A stretch of DNA of 64,000 nt from Streptomyces sp. LX-29 (GTDB lineage Bacteria; Actinomycetota; Actinomycetes; Streptomycetales; Streptomycetaceae), in NCBI RefSeq assembly GCF_029541745.1, contig NZ_CP089746.1:8069559-8133558 (forward strand), written 5' to 3'. The first letter of the stretch is position 1; each line of letters opens with the position of its first letter. Under the pieces are notes generated by a model that was given only the letters and a program-made list of their open reading frames with translations, had not been told where the DNA came from and made no database searches. Positions 8,855 to 16,776 of the stretch are shown piece by piece. Position numbers and translations under genes: made by a program.

Positions 8855-10054
8855 ATGCCGATCGCCGTCTACGTCCTGGGGCTTGGCATCTTCACTCAAG
8901 GCACCTCCGAGTTCATGCTCTCCGGGCTGCTTCCCGGTATGGCCGCTGACCTCGGGGTTTCGATTCCTCAAGCCGGGCTGCTCATCTCGGCCTTCGCCAT
9001 CGGCATGGTTGTCGGCGCGCCCCTGCTCGCCGTCGCCACCCTCAACCTTCCCCGCCGTACCGCCCTCATCTGGCTTCAGGCCGTGTTCGTAGCCGCGCAC
9101 ATCGCGGGCGCGCTCGCTCCCGGTTACGGCTTCCTCTTCGCGACCCGCATCGTCAGCGCCCTTGCCTACGCCGGGTTCTGGGGCGTCGCCGTCGCCACCG
9201 CCGTCACGCTCGTGCCCGAGAGCGCCAAGAGCCGGGCCGTCGCCGTCGTCGCCGGTGGCCTCACCCTTGCCACCATCGTCGGCGTCCCCGCGGGCACCCT
9301 CCTCAGCCAGCACGCCAGTTGGCGCGCCGCCTTCTGGGCCGTGGCCGTGGCGACCGTGGCCAGCCTCGTCTGCACTCTCATCGCCGTCCGGGCGGATCAC
9401 GGCACGCCCGGTGACCTGCCCCGCTCGGTGCGGGCGGAGCTGCGCGGCATGGCTCGGCCGCAGCTCTGGCTCTCGTACGCCATCACCGCCTTCACCTTCG
9501 GCGCGGTCATCGTGACCTTCAGCTATCTCGCGCCGCTGCTGACCGACGTCACCGGCATCGGTGAGAAGTGGGTGCCCGCGCTGCTGGCCCTGTTCGGCGC
9601 CGGCGGTCTGCTCGGTCTCGTCATCGGCGGGCGCACCGCGCAGGCCCACCCGCTCGCGACCCTCGGCTGGGGGCTCGGCGCGCTCGCCGCGGTCTCCGTG
9701 CTCCTGGCCCTGGCCGCGCGCAGCGCGATCGCCGTCATCGCGCTGGTGTTCCTGCTCGGCATCGCCGGGTACGTGACCAACCCGGCGCTGCAGTCGCGGG
9801 TCTTCGCGCTCGCGCCCGATGCCCCCACCCTCGTCGGCGCGACCAACACCGCCGCCTTCAACGTCGGCAACACCCTGGCTCCGCTCCTCGGCGGTCTCGC
9901 GATCGACGCCGGCCTCGGTTACACCTCCGTCGCCTGGGTCGGTGCCGGCCTCGCCGCCGCCGGACTCGCGGGCGTACTCGGCGCCGTACGCATGCAGCGG
10001 AACGCTTCCGAGTCTGCTGGACCCCTTGAGGCCTCTACCCGTGCCGTGGTCTGA
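8855..10054 (+). CDS. MFS drug-efflux transporter (Cml/CmrA/AraJ-like, DHA1 family)
   Basis: 399 aa with 12 predicted transmembrane helices starting at residue 5 (IAVYVLGLGIFTQGTSEFML). The GTSEF motif in TM1 and the SQHASWRAAFW segment after TM5 are hallmarks of the DHA1 subgroup that includes chloramphenicol and arabinose-efflux proteins. It is an inner-membrane proton antiporter that would expel a small amphiphilic compound; the substrate cannot be read. The ATG at 8855 follows a G-rich RBS (AAGGGGGG). It is followed 30 bp later by a RidA gene and then tetR, so the three form one regulon, probably controlled through the inverted repeats. Confidence 0.88.
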   Translation: MPIAVYVLGLGIFTQGTSEFMLSGLLPGMAADLGVSIPQAGLLISAFAIGMVVGAPLLAVATLNLPRRTALIWLQAVFVAAHIAGALAPGYGFLFATRIVSALAYAGFWGVAVATAVTLVPESAKSRAVAVVAGGLTLATIVGVPAGTLLSQHASWRAAFWAVAVATVASLVCTLIAVRADHGTPGDLPRSVRAELRGMARPQLWLSYAITAFTFGAVIVTFSYLAPLLTDVTGIGEKWVPALLALFGAGGLLGLVIGGRTAQAHPLATLGWGLGALAAVSVLLALAARSAIAVIALVFLLGIAGYVTNPALQSRVFALAPDAPTLVGATNTAAFNVGNTLAPLLGGLAIDAGLGYTSVAWVGAGLAAAGLAGVLGAVRMQRNASESAGPLEASTRAVV

Positions 10055-10084
10055 CCGCCACACCCTGAAGAAAGAGACAACGCC

Positions 10085-10477
10085 ATGACCTCTTCCCTCA
10101 CCCGCGTCACCGCCTCCCCCGACTGGTACGCACCCACCCGTATCTCGCTCGGCATGCGTGTCGGTGACCTGGTCTTCACCTCCGGCCAGGCCCCCGTCGA
10201 CGACCACGGCGCCACGGTCGCGCCCGGCGACTTCGCCGCGCAGGCCCGGCAGGCCATGGCGCACGTCGGAGCCGTCCTGGAGGGCGGCGGATCCGGGCTG
10301 GAGCGGCTGGTGAAGGTCACCGTCTTCGTCACGGACATCGCGCACCAGGAGCTGTACGAGGCGGTGCGCGACGAGTCGTACAGTGCGCCCTTCCCCGCCG
10401 AATCGTTCGTCCAGGTCGCCGCGCTCGCCGATCCCGCGTGGCTGATCGAGATCGAGGCCGTCGGCGCCGTGCGCTGA
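10085..10477 (+). CDS. RidA family protein (reactive intermediate / imine deaminase)
   Basis: 130 aa, the normal RidA/YjgF length. The RidA motifs are visible: RVGDLVFTSGQAPVD (strand plus the SGQ signature), GSGLERLVKVTVFVTDI around residue 70, and a C-terminal LIEIEAVGAV. The catalytic Arg of canonical RidA (R105 in the PxR context) aligns with a PAW context here, so it may belong to a divergent RidA subgroup rather than the enamine deaminases. Trimeric and cytosolic. It is co-transcribed with the upstream MFS exporter, suggesting processing or sequestration of the exported compound or its reactive by-product (inference). Confidence 0.85.
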   Translation: MTSSLTRVTASPDWYAPTRISLGMRVGDLVFTSGQAPVDDHGATVAPGDFAAQARQAMAHVGAVLEGGGSGLERLVKVTVFVTDIAHQELYEAVRDESYSAPFPAESFVQVAALADPAWLIEIEAVGAVR

Positions 10478-10500
10478 GCCGACGCCACGCCCGTCAGCGT

Positions 10501-10538
10501 GTTTTGTACGGCTGTTACAAAACCTCTAGGGTGGGGCT
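10501..10538 (+). promoter_or_regulatory. TetR autoregulatory operator and leaderless promoter
   Basis: The inverted repeat GTTTTGTA (10501-10508) - 7 nt - TACAAAAC (10516-10523) lies just before TAGGGT (10527-10532), a -10 box ending exactly 6 nt before the tetR ATG with no RBS. Binding at the repeat would cover the -35 region, so it is a plausible autorepression site. Confidence 0.6.
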
Positions 10539-11144
10539 ATGGCCAGGCCACGGCAGTTCGACGAGGACCGCGTCATCAGCGCGGCCATGGAAACCTTCTG
10601 GCGTCAGGGCTACGAGGGGACCTCCACCCGCGACCTCTGCGAGAGCACCGGGCTCGGGCCGTCCAGCCTCTACAACACCTTCGGCGGCAAGCGGCAGCTG
10701 TATCTGCGCGCCCTGGAGCGCTACTACGAGACCGCCACCACCGAGCAGGTCGAGCTCCTGGCCGGGCCCGGGACCGGCCAGGAGCGGCTGCGCGCGCTCA
10801 TGGCGCACGCCATCGAAGCCGATGTGGCCCCGGGCGAGGACGGTGGCGCGGACGCACCGCGTGGCTGCTTCGCGATCAGCGCGGCGATCGAATCCGCTGC
10901 GCTGGATCCGGACGTACGGAAGGTCGTACGGCGCACCTTCGACCGCGTCGAGGACGCGATCCACACGGTCGTCGTCGAGGGGCAGGCCGCCGGGGAGATC
11001 CGTACCGGCACCAATGCGCGCACCCTCGCCCGTCAGGTTCTGAGTTCGTACTACGGATTGCGGGTCTTGGGGCGCGTGCACGAACAGCGGGATCTGCTGC
11101 TCGCGACGGCGCTCGCCACCCTCGACTCGCTGCGGGCGCGCTGA
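10539..11144 (+). CDS. TetR/AcrR family transcriptional repressor
   Basis: 201 aa. Residues 8-55 form the TetR helix-turn-helix (FDEDRVISAAMETFWRQGYE, then TSTRDLCESTGLGPSSLYNT and FGGKRQLYLRAL), the GLGPSSLYNTFGGK recognition helix being classic for the family. The C-terminal domain is all-helical and should bind a small ligand (TetR_C_11/16-like). It follows the MFS exporter and RidA genes on the same strand and has its own promoter with an inverted repeat, so it most likely represses both the exporter and itself until the exporter substrate binds. Confidence 0.88.
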   Translation: MARPRQFDEDRVISAAMETFWRQGYEGTSTRDLCESTGLGPSSLYNTFGGKRQLYLRALERYYETATTEQVELLAGPGTGQERLRALMAHAIEADVAPGEDGGADAPRGCFAISAAIESAALDPDVRKVVRRTFDRVEDAIHTVVVEGQAAGEIRTGTNARTLARQVLSSYYGLRVLGRVHEQRDLLLATALATLDSLRAR

Positions 11145-11256
11145 GTCCCGCTCCTCGGCACGGGGCCCGGACCGAGTGCCTCCACGTGTCCTTCGACCTC
11201 CGGCTGTCCCATGACGGCGAAGATTCATCTCCAGTTCAGACCAGGGGCAAGGTGCC

Positions 11257-11760
11257 ATGGGCGCTCGGCGCATGATGGCCGTCATGGAGAACGTGGTTGA
11301 GAAGATCAAGGTCTGGTTCCGATTCGTCCCCCGGGAAGGGTGGTTTCCGCAGGACACCGAGGGTCTGTGGGCGACGAAGCTGAGTGACGACACGGCCCGT
11401 GTCGAGAATATCCCTTTCCTTCAAGACGGGGTGGCCGAGGGCGACGTCGTGCGGTACCGGACCGACGCCGACGGGCTCCACTGGGCTGTCGGGCAGATCA
11501 GCTCCTCCGGCAACTGCACGATCCGTGTCGTACCCGTACCCGCTGGTCCCCTGGGCCGCAGTGCTCAGGCGGTCCATCAGCGATTCTCGACGTTCGGGCT
11601 CGGAGGTGAGGTCTTCAGTAAGGACTTCCCCATGGTGGCTTTCACCGTGCCCGCAGGCGCGGACTTCGCTGGGATCAAGGCTCTCCTGGCACAGGGGCAG
11701 GCGGAAGGGTGGTGGCACTACGAGGTCGGCTGCGGTACCGGCGAGTGGTGGGGCGCCTGA
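11257..11760 (+). CDS. DUF4265 domain-containing protein
   Basis: 167 aa. The sequence from KVWFRFVPREGW through EGDVVRYRTDADGLHWAVGQ to the C-terminal GWWHYEVGCGTGEWWG fits the DUF4265 family, small cytosolic actinobacterial proteins of unknown function often found singly or beside toxin/immunity genes. Several in-frame starts exist (ATG at 11257, 11272, 11275, 11284); 11257 has AAGG six bases upstream, while 11284 gives the more typical family N-terminus. Confidence 0.75.
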   Translation: MGARRMMAVMENVVEKIKVWFRFVPREGWFPQDTEGLWATKLSDDTARVENIPFLQDGVAEGDVVRYRTDADGLHWAVGQISSSGNCTIRVVPVPAGPLGRSAQAVHQRFSTFGLGGEVFSKDFPMVAFTVPAGADFAGIKALLAQGQAEGWWHYEVGCGTGEWWGA

Positions 11761-12137
11761 TTGCTGCGGGGGCCTACCGCCTTTGGCCGCTGTTCGACGT
11801 CCGCGAGGCGCCCGCTGAATTCGCGGACGCCATGGAGGAAGACCTTCGGCGTAAAGGCACGGAGGCGATGGAACGCGTCTCGGCAGTCATGGGCAGGGTG
11901 GAGCGCACGGTGTCGGGGCCCAGTCCTGTGGAGCGACAGGCCCAGGCGTTCCTGGCAGCTGCCCAAGCTGCGCTTGCCGCAGACCCAGAAGTGTGGAGGT
12001 GGCAGGCTGCGCGGAGTTGGGCAAGCCGTCGCCGGAGGCGGCTTACCCCGATGTCGGCAGCGGGCGACCCGGTGCTGGGGAGCTGCGCCAATGGGGGCGT
12101 CGGGGTTCGCGACGTAGACGGCGAGCCGGCTGAGTGA
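11745..12137 (+). pseudogene. Fragment of a hypothetical protein overlapping the DUF4265 gene
   Basis: Beginning at a GTG inside the end of the DUF4265 gene, this frame reads VVGRLIAAGAYRLWPLFDVR, EAPAEFADAMEEDLRRKG and VERQAQAFLAAAQAALAADP, a credible helical protein of about 85 residues. After that the frame becomes Arg/Ser-rich and unconvincing. It is either a short protein whose true stop was lost or a remnant. No RBS is obvious. Confidence 0.35.
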
Positions 12138-12374
12138 GGCCACAAGGTCTTCCAGTGCCACGGCGTGCGTACGACCGGCGGTACATGCGCGCGCTCCCAC
12201 TTGGCCACGCTGGTGCGGGCAGGCGAGCCCGCAGGAGTCTCCTGCACGGCAGCATCGCACCGCACGCGGCCTGCGTGTGCCACGCGCGTGCGGCGCACAC
12301 CCGGCTTCATCACGAGACTCGGTGTCGTCCTTCCTCAGAACGGCACCGGGCCTCGCGCCATGTAGATGTCCCGG
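12138..12374. other. Region with possible decayed XRE-regulator fragment
   Basis: No intact gene. On the minus strand short pieces in two frames resemble an XRE helix-turn-helix protein (TSVAKWERAHVPPV in one frame, VALEDLVASLSRLAVYV in another), which would need at least one frameshift. Very low confidence. Confidence 0.25.
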
Positions 12375-12386
12375 TACGCTTCGCGC
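12375..12386 (+). promoter_or_regulatory. -10 box of a leaderless gene
   Basis: TACGCT (12375-12380) lies exactly 6 nt before the ATG at 12387 and no RBS is present. The identical TACGCT-N6-ATG occurs at 19082. Confidence 0.45.
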
Positions 12387-13334
12387 ATGTCAATACCGGG
12401 GGATCAGCCGAATCCGTACGCCCAGCAGCCGCAGCCCTACGGCCCACCGCAGCCGCAGCCGCCGCAGGGGCAGCCGAATCCGTACGCGGCGCAGATGCCG
12501 CCGCAGCAGCCCGCGCCCCAGCCCGGCGCGCCCGGTCCGTACGGGCAGCTGACGATGCCGGGGGCTCCGCTGCCCTCGTCTGGCGGATTCGGACCCACCT
12601 CGCCGCCGCCCGCCGCGCCTCCGGCCAGCGTCGGCCGGAACAGAGGTTGGTTCTGGGGCCTGGGCGGGGCGGTCGTCGCCTCGGCGGTCTGGGCGGGCAC
12701 GCTTTTCGCTACCGGCGGCTTCGGCGATGACGACAAGCCGGCGGTCGAGGAGAAGCCCAAGGCGAATCTGGCGGGCTATCACTACGTCAGCGATCTGTGC
12801 GAAGCCACCGACCTCAGTCCCTACAAGGGACGCGGCTACGCGATGCAGGAGCGCGAGGGCAACCCTTTGGCGTCGGGGTCCCGGCAGTCGGCGCTCGACT
12901 GGATGACCTGCGACCTGGACTTCAATCCGCCGGACCGCGGCCCCTCCGACTACTCGTCGGCGTACGTCAGCACCGAGGTGTACCTGCACAAGGCATCCGA
13001 CCCGGCCCCCGAGTTCGCGGCGCGGTACAAGGCGTACAAGGACAAGAAAGACCGGTCGGACTACCACTACGTCGTGAAACCGGCATCGGGCTTCGGCGAG
13101 GAGGCGTTCCTGGTGACGGAGGTGCCCAATGACGGCGGCACCGACGACCCGGCCGAGGTGATCCTCGCCATCCGTGACGGATGGATGACGTATGAGTCCA
13201 AGTGGTCGGAGCTGCGCGCCCCCGACTCCAAGGGCAAGTCGGCGACCGCTGAGGAGGCCGCCGCCATGGTGGAGCAGAGTGCCAAGGCGACGCTGGCGAA
13301 GCTGAAAGGGAAGCAGGCCGCTCAGGGCCAGTAG
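12387..13334 (+). CDS. Proline/glutamine-rich single-pass membrane protein
   Basis: 315 aa from the ATG at 12387 (MSIPGDQPNPYAQQ). Residues 1-85 are a low-complexity Pro/Gln/Tyr cytoplasmic tail with repeated QPNPYA units. One transmembrane helix follows (WFWGLGGAVVASAVWAGTLF, about residues 89-108), then a soluble extracytoplasmic domain of about 200 residues with two cysteines (SDLCEATDLS and MTCDLDF), probably disulfide-linked. The architecture is common in Streptomyces and of unknown function. A start seven codons earlier is possible, but the -10 spacing favours 12387 as a leaderless start. Confidence 0.78.
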   Translation: MSIPGDQPNPYAQQPQPYGPPQPQPPQGQPNPYAAQMPPQQPAPQPGAPGPYGQLTMPGAPLPSSGGFGPTSPPPAAPPASVGRNRGWFWGLGGAVVASAVWAGTLFATGGFGDDDKPAVEEKPKANLAGYHYVSDLCEATDLSPYKGRGYAMQEREGNPLASGSRQSALDWMTCDLDFNPPDRGPSDYSSAYVSTEVYLHKASDPAPEFAARYKAYKDKKDRSDYHYVVKPASGFGEEAFLVTEVPNDGGTDDPAEVILAIRDGWMTYESKWSELRAPDSKGKSATAEEAAAMVEQSAKATLAKLKGKQAAQGQ

Positions 13335-13480
13335 GCCGGCAGCGCGGTCGCGCGGGCGATGGTGACCATGGCCTTCTCCAGGGCGTACTCCGGGTCGTCC
13401 CCGCCGCTTTGGACGCCCGCGTCCGCCTCGGCCACCGCGCGCAGCGCGACCGCCGCCCCCTCCGCATGCCGCGGTCACCA
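13322..13480 (-). pseudogene. C-terminal fragment resembling DNA polymerase III delta subunit (HolA)
   Basis: The minus-strand frame reads ALRAVAEADAGVQSGG then DDPEYALEKAMVTIARATAL and stops at 13322, inside the end of the convergent membrane-protein gene. This phrase is very close to what I know as the C-terminus of actinobacterial HolA (clamp-loader delta subunit). The upstream part is a different frame (ITVTASLVTAA) that does not look like HolA, so only the tail is present: a duplicated or transposed remnant rather than a working gene. The family assignment is from memory of the motif. Confidence 0.4.
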
Positions 13481-13756
13481 GACTCGCCGTCACCGTGATC
13501 GCGCGTTCGCTGCCCCCGTGCCCAGCGCCGCCGCCAGGCCATGCTTCCCATGCGGCCGCGCTGCGCCGGGCCCGTGCCGAGCGTGCCCCCGGCCAACTGG
13601 GGGTGCAGGCCATCACCGCACAGACGTCACACAGGAGACCCCCGAGACCCGCGGCTGCGTTGAGGACGCGGCGAGTGCCGGGCCCTGGTCGGCAACGGCG
13701 GCCCCTTGTCTCCAGGAACGGGGTGGGGCCGGCCGCTCCGCGGCCGGCCCCACCGG

Positions 13757-13965
13757 TCAGGCGTGGACGCAGTCGGCGATCACGTCGAGCGTGAACTCGG
13801 CCGAGCTGAGCTGGTGTGCAGGTGCCGGATCCACCGGCCCGGAGGTTGCAGGACGGCGTGCGGGGCGTCGACGCCGGTGATGTAGCGGCGGATCTCGGCG
13901 AGCTTCTCCCGCATGATCGCGACCTCGTATGCTGGGAGTTCGGACGGGTCGGAGCAACGGAACCT
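13757..13965 (-). pseudogene. 3' fragment of an unidentified gene
   Basis: Minus-strand pieces LPAYEVAIMREKLAEIRRYI, TGVDAPHAVLQPPGRWIRHL and, one base out of frame, SSAEFTLDVIADCVHA with a stop at 13757. Together they look like the last ~60 residues of a cytosolic protein with a frameshift near 13810. The N-terminal part is replaced by an IS630 remnant. Function unknown. Confidence 0.4.
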
Positions 13966-14190
13966 CCTGAACTCGGTTGCCCGGTGGCGGCGGTGGAGTG
14001 AGCTGATGGCCTTTGCCGGTAGCGACCTCCAGGGCGGCGAACAGGGTAGTGGTGCCGGCACGTATGTCGTCGTGGCTGCGGCGTTCCGGAATGCCGGGCA
14101 CCATCGGCAGCAACCGCTGCCCCCGGGGAAGCTCTTGCGGTTTCTGGGGTCGATCGCATCGGCCTGCTGTCGCCTGGTCTGAGGCGATCT
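13966..14190 (-). mobile_element. IS630-family transposase remnant
   Basis: The minus strand carries PQKPQELPRGQRLLPMVPGI, then AGTTTLFAALEVATGK and, after a frameshift, LHRRHRATEFRRF. This is the central catalytic stretch of Streptomyces IS630-type DDE transposases (canonically ...TTTLFAALEVATGKVIG-LHRRHRAVEF...). Both transposase ends are missing and it is fused to an unrelated gene fragment, so it is dead. Confidence 0.6.
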
Positions 14191-14304
14191 TCTCGATGCC
14201 CACGGGCACTCCCGCCCACGCACGAAGGAGCGAACATCACGACCGTGGTAGTTCCCGGCGCACACGACTCGTTCTTCCTGAACAACTTGACGAAAGAGCC
14301 AAAC

Positions 14305-14805
14305 ATGAAGCCAGACAAGCGCAAGAAAATTAATTTCTCGCGCATAGGGGTCAGCGCTGCCGCGTGCCTTGCGCTGACTCTCCCCCTTACCGGCACCGCG
14401 ATAGCCGACGCGCCTGCGCGCGAAAAGGCCGCCCCAGTAGAAGCGATGGGATCTCCGGTCATGGAGGCCATGAACTGGTTTCTCCACCGGAAGGGCGACA
14501 GGTCCTATAACAATCTATGTGAACTAGCAGTTGCCAAAGCCTGGAACCGCTCCATCGTCCACTCTTCGGCCAAGACGCACTGGACATCCTCGGACGGCGC
14601 CAAGCACACCTCGGGCATGCCTCCAAAGGGTTCCTTTGTCTTTTGGGACAACGGGGGGAGGCATTGGCACGTAGGACTTTCGGACGGCGCGGGAGGTGTC
14701 TGGGGTACCAATTTCGGCAGCGGAGGTGCCATTGACTTCAAGCCAAACTACAAGAGGATTCCCGGGTTCAAATATGTAGGCTGGAAGTCTGGCAACCCCG
14801 GCTAG
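14305..14805 (+). CDS. Secreted CHAP / NlpC-P60-like protein, lower GC than its surroundings
   Basis: 166 aa. MKPDKRKKINFSRIGVSAAA followed by a hydrophobic run and GTAIADA is a Sec signal peptide. The mature part has a Cys-His layout typical of CHAP-type amidases/peptidases: NNLCELAVAKAWNR (candidate catalytic Cys), then PPKGSFVFWDNGGRHWHVGL (candidate His) and GTNF. It would act on cell-wall peptides outside the cell, or be an effector. Codon use is clearly less GC-rich than neighbours (AAAATTAATTTC near the start), suggesting recent acquisition. It is flanked by an IS630 remnant and followed by a strong hairpin terminator. The RBS is weak (GAAAGAG). Confidence 0.7.
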   Translation: MKPDKRKKINFSRIGVSAAACLALTLPLTGTAIADAPAREKAAPVEAMGSPVMEAMNWFLHRKGDRSYNNLCELAVAKAWNRSIVHSSAKTHWTSSDGAKHTSGMPPKGSFVFWDNGGRHWHVGLSDGAGGVWGTNFGSGGAIDFKPNYKRIPGFKYVGWKSGNPG

Positions 14806-14820
14806 ACCAAGGGCAACAGC

Positions 14821-14857
14821 GAGGATGGCTCGCCAGGCATCCTGGCGAGCCATCCTC
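14821..14857 (+). terminator. Strong hairpin terminator after the CHAP-like gene
   Basis: GAGGATGGCTCGCCAGG (14821-14837) and its exact reverse complement (14841-14857) form a 17-bp stem with a CAT loop, 15 bp after the stop codon. No T-run follows, as is usual in Streptomyces. Confidence 0.8.
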
Positions 14858-15063
14858 GGCTCGCACTTCCATACGCCACACCACGCTTGAGCCCTGGGAT
14901 CACCGCAGGCCCGGGTGCCGCTCGGTAGGTCGGCGTCGTAGCGGCCTACCCTTCGCACGTCGAGCTGCTGATGCGCCCTCAGCCGCGGTCTTCCGTTTGT
15001 GGTGCCACTGGCAACGGCTGACCCGTCTCACTACGCTGCTGGTGTGGTGCCTAGTACTGGGCG

Positions 15064-15329
15064 GGGAGCAAGGCCGTCGAGGCCCTGACCTTGATCGAGA
15101 ACCTGCCCGACAGCGAACAGCACCGCTGCGGCTTCTCGCCAGGCTGGAGCGTCCGGGCGTACGAGGAATCTCTCGACCTGGCTCTGTTCGAGGCAGCGTT
15201 CTGCTTCAGGTGCCACGAAGTCCGCATGCAGGGAACGGCCGTGCCCCCGCGCTGGCCACCCAGTTCTTCGACGCGGACACTCCGCCGGCCCAGGCCCTCC
15301 TGGCCCTCTTCCGCGCGGCGGCCCCGTAG
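15064..15329 (+). pseudogene. Frameshifted small gene of unknown function
   Basis: SKAVEALTLIENLPDSEQHR, then GFSPGWSVRAYEESLDLALF and FCFRCHEVRM are in one frame; a frameshift near 15240 leads to ALATQFFDADTPPAQALLAL and a stop at 15329. Joined, this is a ~90-residue protein C-terminus with no N-terminal start. It looks like a decayed conserved hypothetical. Confidence 0.45.
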
Positions 15330-15350
15330 CCGGCTGGCCCGGGTGAGCGG

Positions 15351-15493
15351 GCTCGCGCAGGTTCAAACCGTTCCGGGCCATCGCCACCCCCTTCGACGAA
15401 CTGGTGACCCGCTACCTCGCCGGACTCCACCTCACCTCACCCATCCTCTGGCTCCGCGAACCCCGGCATGATCAATTGTCCGGCGCGATCTAG
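15351..15493 (+). mobile_element. Transposase C-terminal remnant (IS5-type DDE)
   Basis: RFKPFRAIATPFDELVTRYL to a stop at 15493. The phrase F-R-P-F-R-A-I-A-T-x-x-D-K-L closes many actinobacterial IS5-family transposases. Only this tail survives. Confidence 0.5.
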
Positions 15494-16119
15494 GGCGGTG
15501 TGAGGGTGTCGAGCTGCCCGGCGAGGTCGGGGTGGGTTGTGATCAGATGACGGCGGGTGGCAGCCAGGGGCGCGATGAGGGCGGCGGGGTCGTCGTGGGC
15601 GAGGGCCGTGTGGAGCTCGCTGATCGGGAGGCGGGCGGCCGGGGGAAGGTCGGTGAGTGCGGTGATCTGGCCGGCGAGGCGGCGTAGGTCGGCGGCGTTG
15701 CCGCGGGCCCAGGTGGCGGTCGTGCGCTCGGCGGCACGGCGCCGGCGGGTGGCGGTTACGCGCTGTTCGCCGGTGGTCCCGGCGGGGCCGGGGCGGCCGC
15801 GCAGGTAGCGGCGCTCGGCGGCCTGCCGGCTGGCGACACCGAGGGGGTGGGCGAGGTCGGCCCAGCTGGCGCCCGCGTCGCGGGCCGTTTCGATCAGGCC
15901 GGTCTCCCATCCGGCGAGCTGCTCACGGACCTGCCGCAGCAGCATCAGGGAGGCCAGGGCCTGCTCCGGGGCCGGCCCGGCGCCGGGGGCGTCGGGGTCC
16001 TCGTGCTGGGCGGTGCGCAGTGCGTCGTCTATGGCGTGCAGGGCCGCCACGGCGGCGAGGAACGACGCCGGGTTGTGGGCCTCGGTGCTGGACGAGGACG
16101 GCTGGTCGGCCGGGGCCAC
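15490..16119 (-). CDS. rheA: RheA-type repressor of hsp18
   Basis: 209 aa, divergent from hsp18. The position, size and operator (a pair of TGTCATC-N5-GATGACA-type sites between the genes) match RheA of Streptomyces albus, the thermosensing repressor that shuts off hsp18 at low temperature (established knowledge). The sequence is alanine-rich and helical. Residues 60-115 (ASLMLLRQVREQLAGWETGL, then ETARDAGASWADLAHPLGVA and SRQAAERRYLRGR) contain a helix-turn-helix-like element. The GTG at 16119 follows GGGAGG at 4 nt. It overlaps the end of the upstream IS remnant by 4 bp. Expected to bind both its own and the hsp18 promoter. Confidence 0.82.
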   Translation of the reverse strand: MAPADQPSSSSTEAHNPASFLAAVAALHAIDDALRTAQHEDPDAPGAGPAPEQALASLMLLRQVREQLAGWETGLIETARDAGASWADLAHPLGVASRQAAERRYLRGRPGPAGTTGEQRVTATRRRRAAERTTATWARGNAADLRRLAGQITALTDLPPAARLPISELHTALAHDDPAALIAPLAATRRHLITTHPDLAGQLDTLTPP

Positions 16120-16135
16120 GGAACCTCCCTCGGGT

Positions 16136-16180
16136 TGTCATCGTGTGGACGACATCGTGTTTGTCATCCATTGGATGACA
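16136..16180. promoter_or_regulatory. Two RheA-type operators between rheA and hsp18
   Basis: Site 1 (16162-16180) is the perfect 9+1+9 palindrome TGTCATCCATTGGATGACA, which fits the published RheA site TGTCATC-N5-GATGACA exactly. Site 2 (16136-16154), TGTCATCGTGTGGACGACA, is an imperfect version of the same 19-mer. The centres are 26 bp apart, so two RheA dimers could cover both divergent promoters. Confidence 0.85.
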
Positions 16181-16244
16181 TGGTACAACGGTTTCCGTGA
16201 GCGCATTGGCAGTCACTGCCCGAACCTCTGGAGGTGTTTTTTCC

Positions 16245-16676
16245 ATGTTGATGCGCACTGACCCCTTTCGTGAGCTGGACCGGCTGGCCCAGCAGCTGAT
16301 GGGCCCGGGCACCTGGTCGAGGCCGTCGGCGATGCCGATGGACGCATACCGCGAGGGCGACGAGTACGTCGTGGCCTTCGACCTCCCCGGCGTCAGCGCC
16401 GAGGCGATCGACATCGACGTCGAACGGAACATGCTCACGGTCAAGGCCGAGCGCCGGCCGGTGACGAAGGCCGACGACGTACAGATGGAGCTGTCCGAGC
16501 GGCCGCTGGGCGTCTTCTCCCGCCAGATCGTGCTCGCCGACACCCTCGACACCGAGCGCATCAAGGCCGACTACGACGCGGGCGTACTCACCCTGCGCAT
16601 CCCGATCGCCGAGCGCGCCAAGCCCCGCAAGATCGCCATCGGCGTCGGATCCGGCCACAAGGAGATCTCCGGCTGA
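16245..16676 (+). CDS. hsp18: Small heat-shock protein Hsp18 (Hsp20/alpha-crystallin family)
   Basis: 143 aa. The alpha-crystallin domain spans about residues 35-130 (YREGDEYVVAFDLPGVSAEA, then VERNMLTVKAER, VFSRQIVLADTLDTERIKAD and GVLTLRIPIAE), ending in the conserved G-x-L-x-I-x-I/P pattern. It is an ATP-independent holdase that binds unfolding proteins at high temperature. The ATG at 16245 follows GGAGGT 9 nt upstream. The promoter carries RheA operators and the next two genes (DUF2267) follow on the same strand, so a heat-induced transcript is likely. Confidence 0.92.
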   Translation: MLMRTDPFRELDRLAQQLMGPGTWSRPSAMPMDAYREGDEYVVAFDLPGVSAEAIDIDVERNMLTVKAERRPVTKADDVQMELSERPLGVFSRQIVLADTLDTERIKADYDAGVLTLRIPIAERAKPRKIAIGVGSGHKEISG

Positions 16677-16776
16677 CACCGGCCGGACCGGTGCGGGGGA
16701 CGGGCACCTGAGCTCCCCCTCACCCCGCCCTCCGCACCCCCAAGGGCAGTCCGAAGAAGAAGGGGGCGCGGCCGAG

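Noticed and set aside
12390..14471. 693-codon minus-strand ORF
   Set aside because: Shadow of the 12387-13334 gene joined to debris; only short sub-segments (HolA-like tail, IS630 piece) are protein-like.
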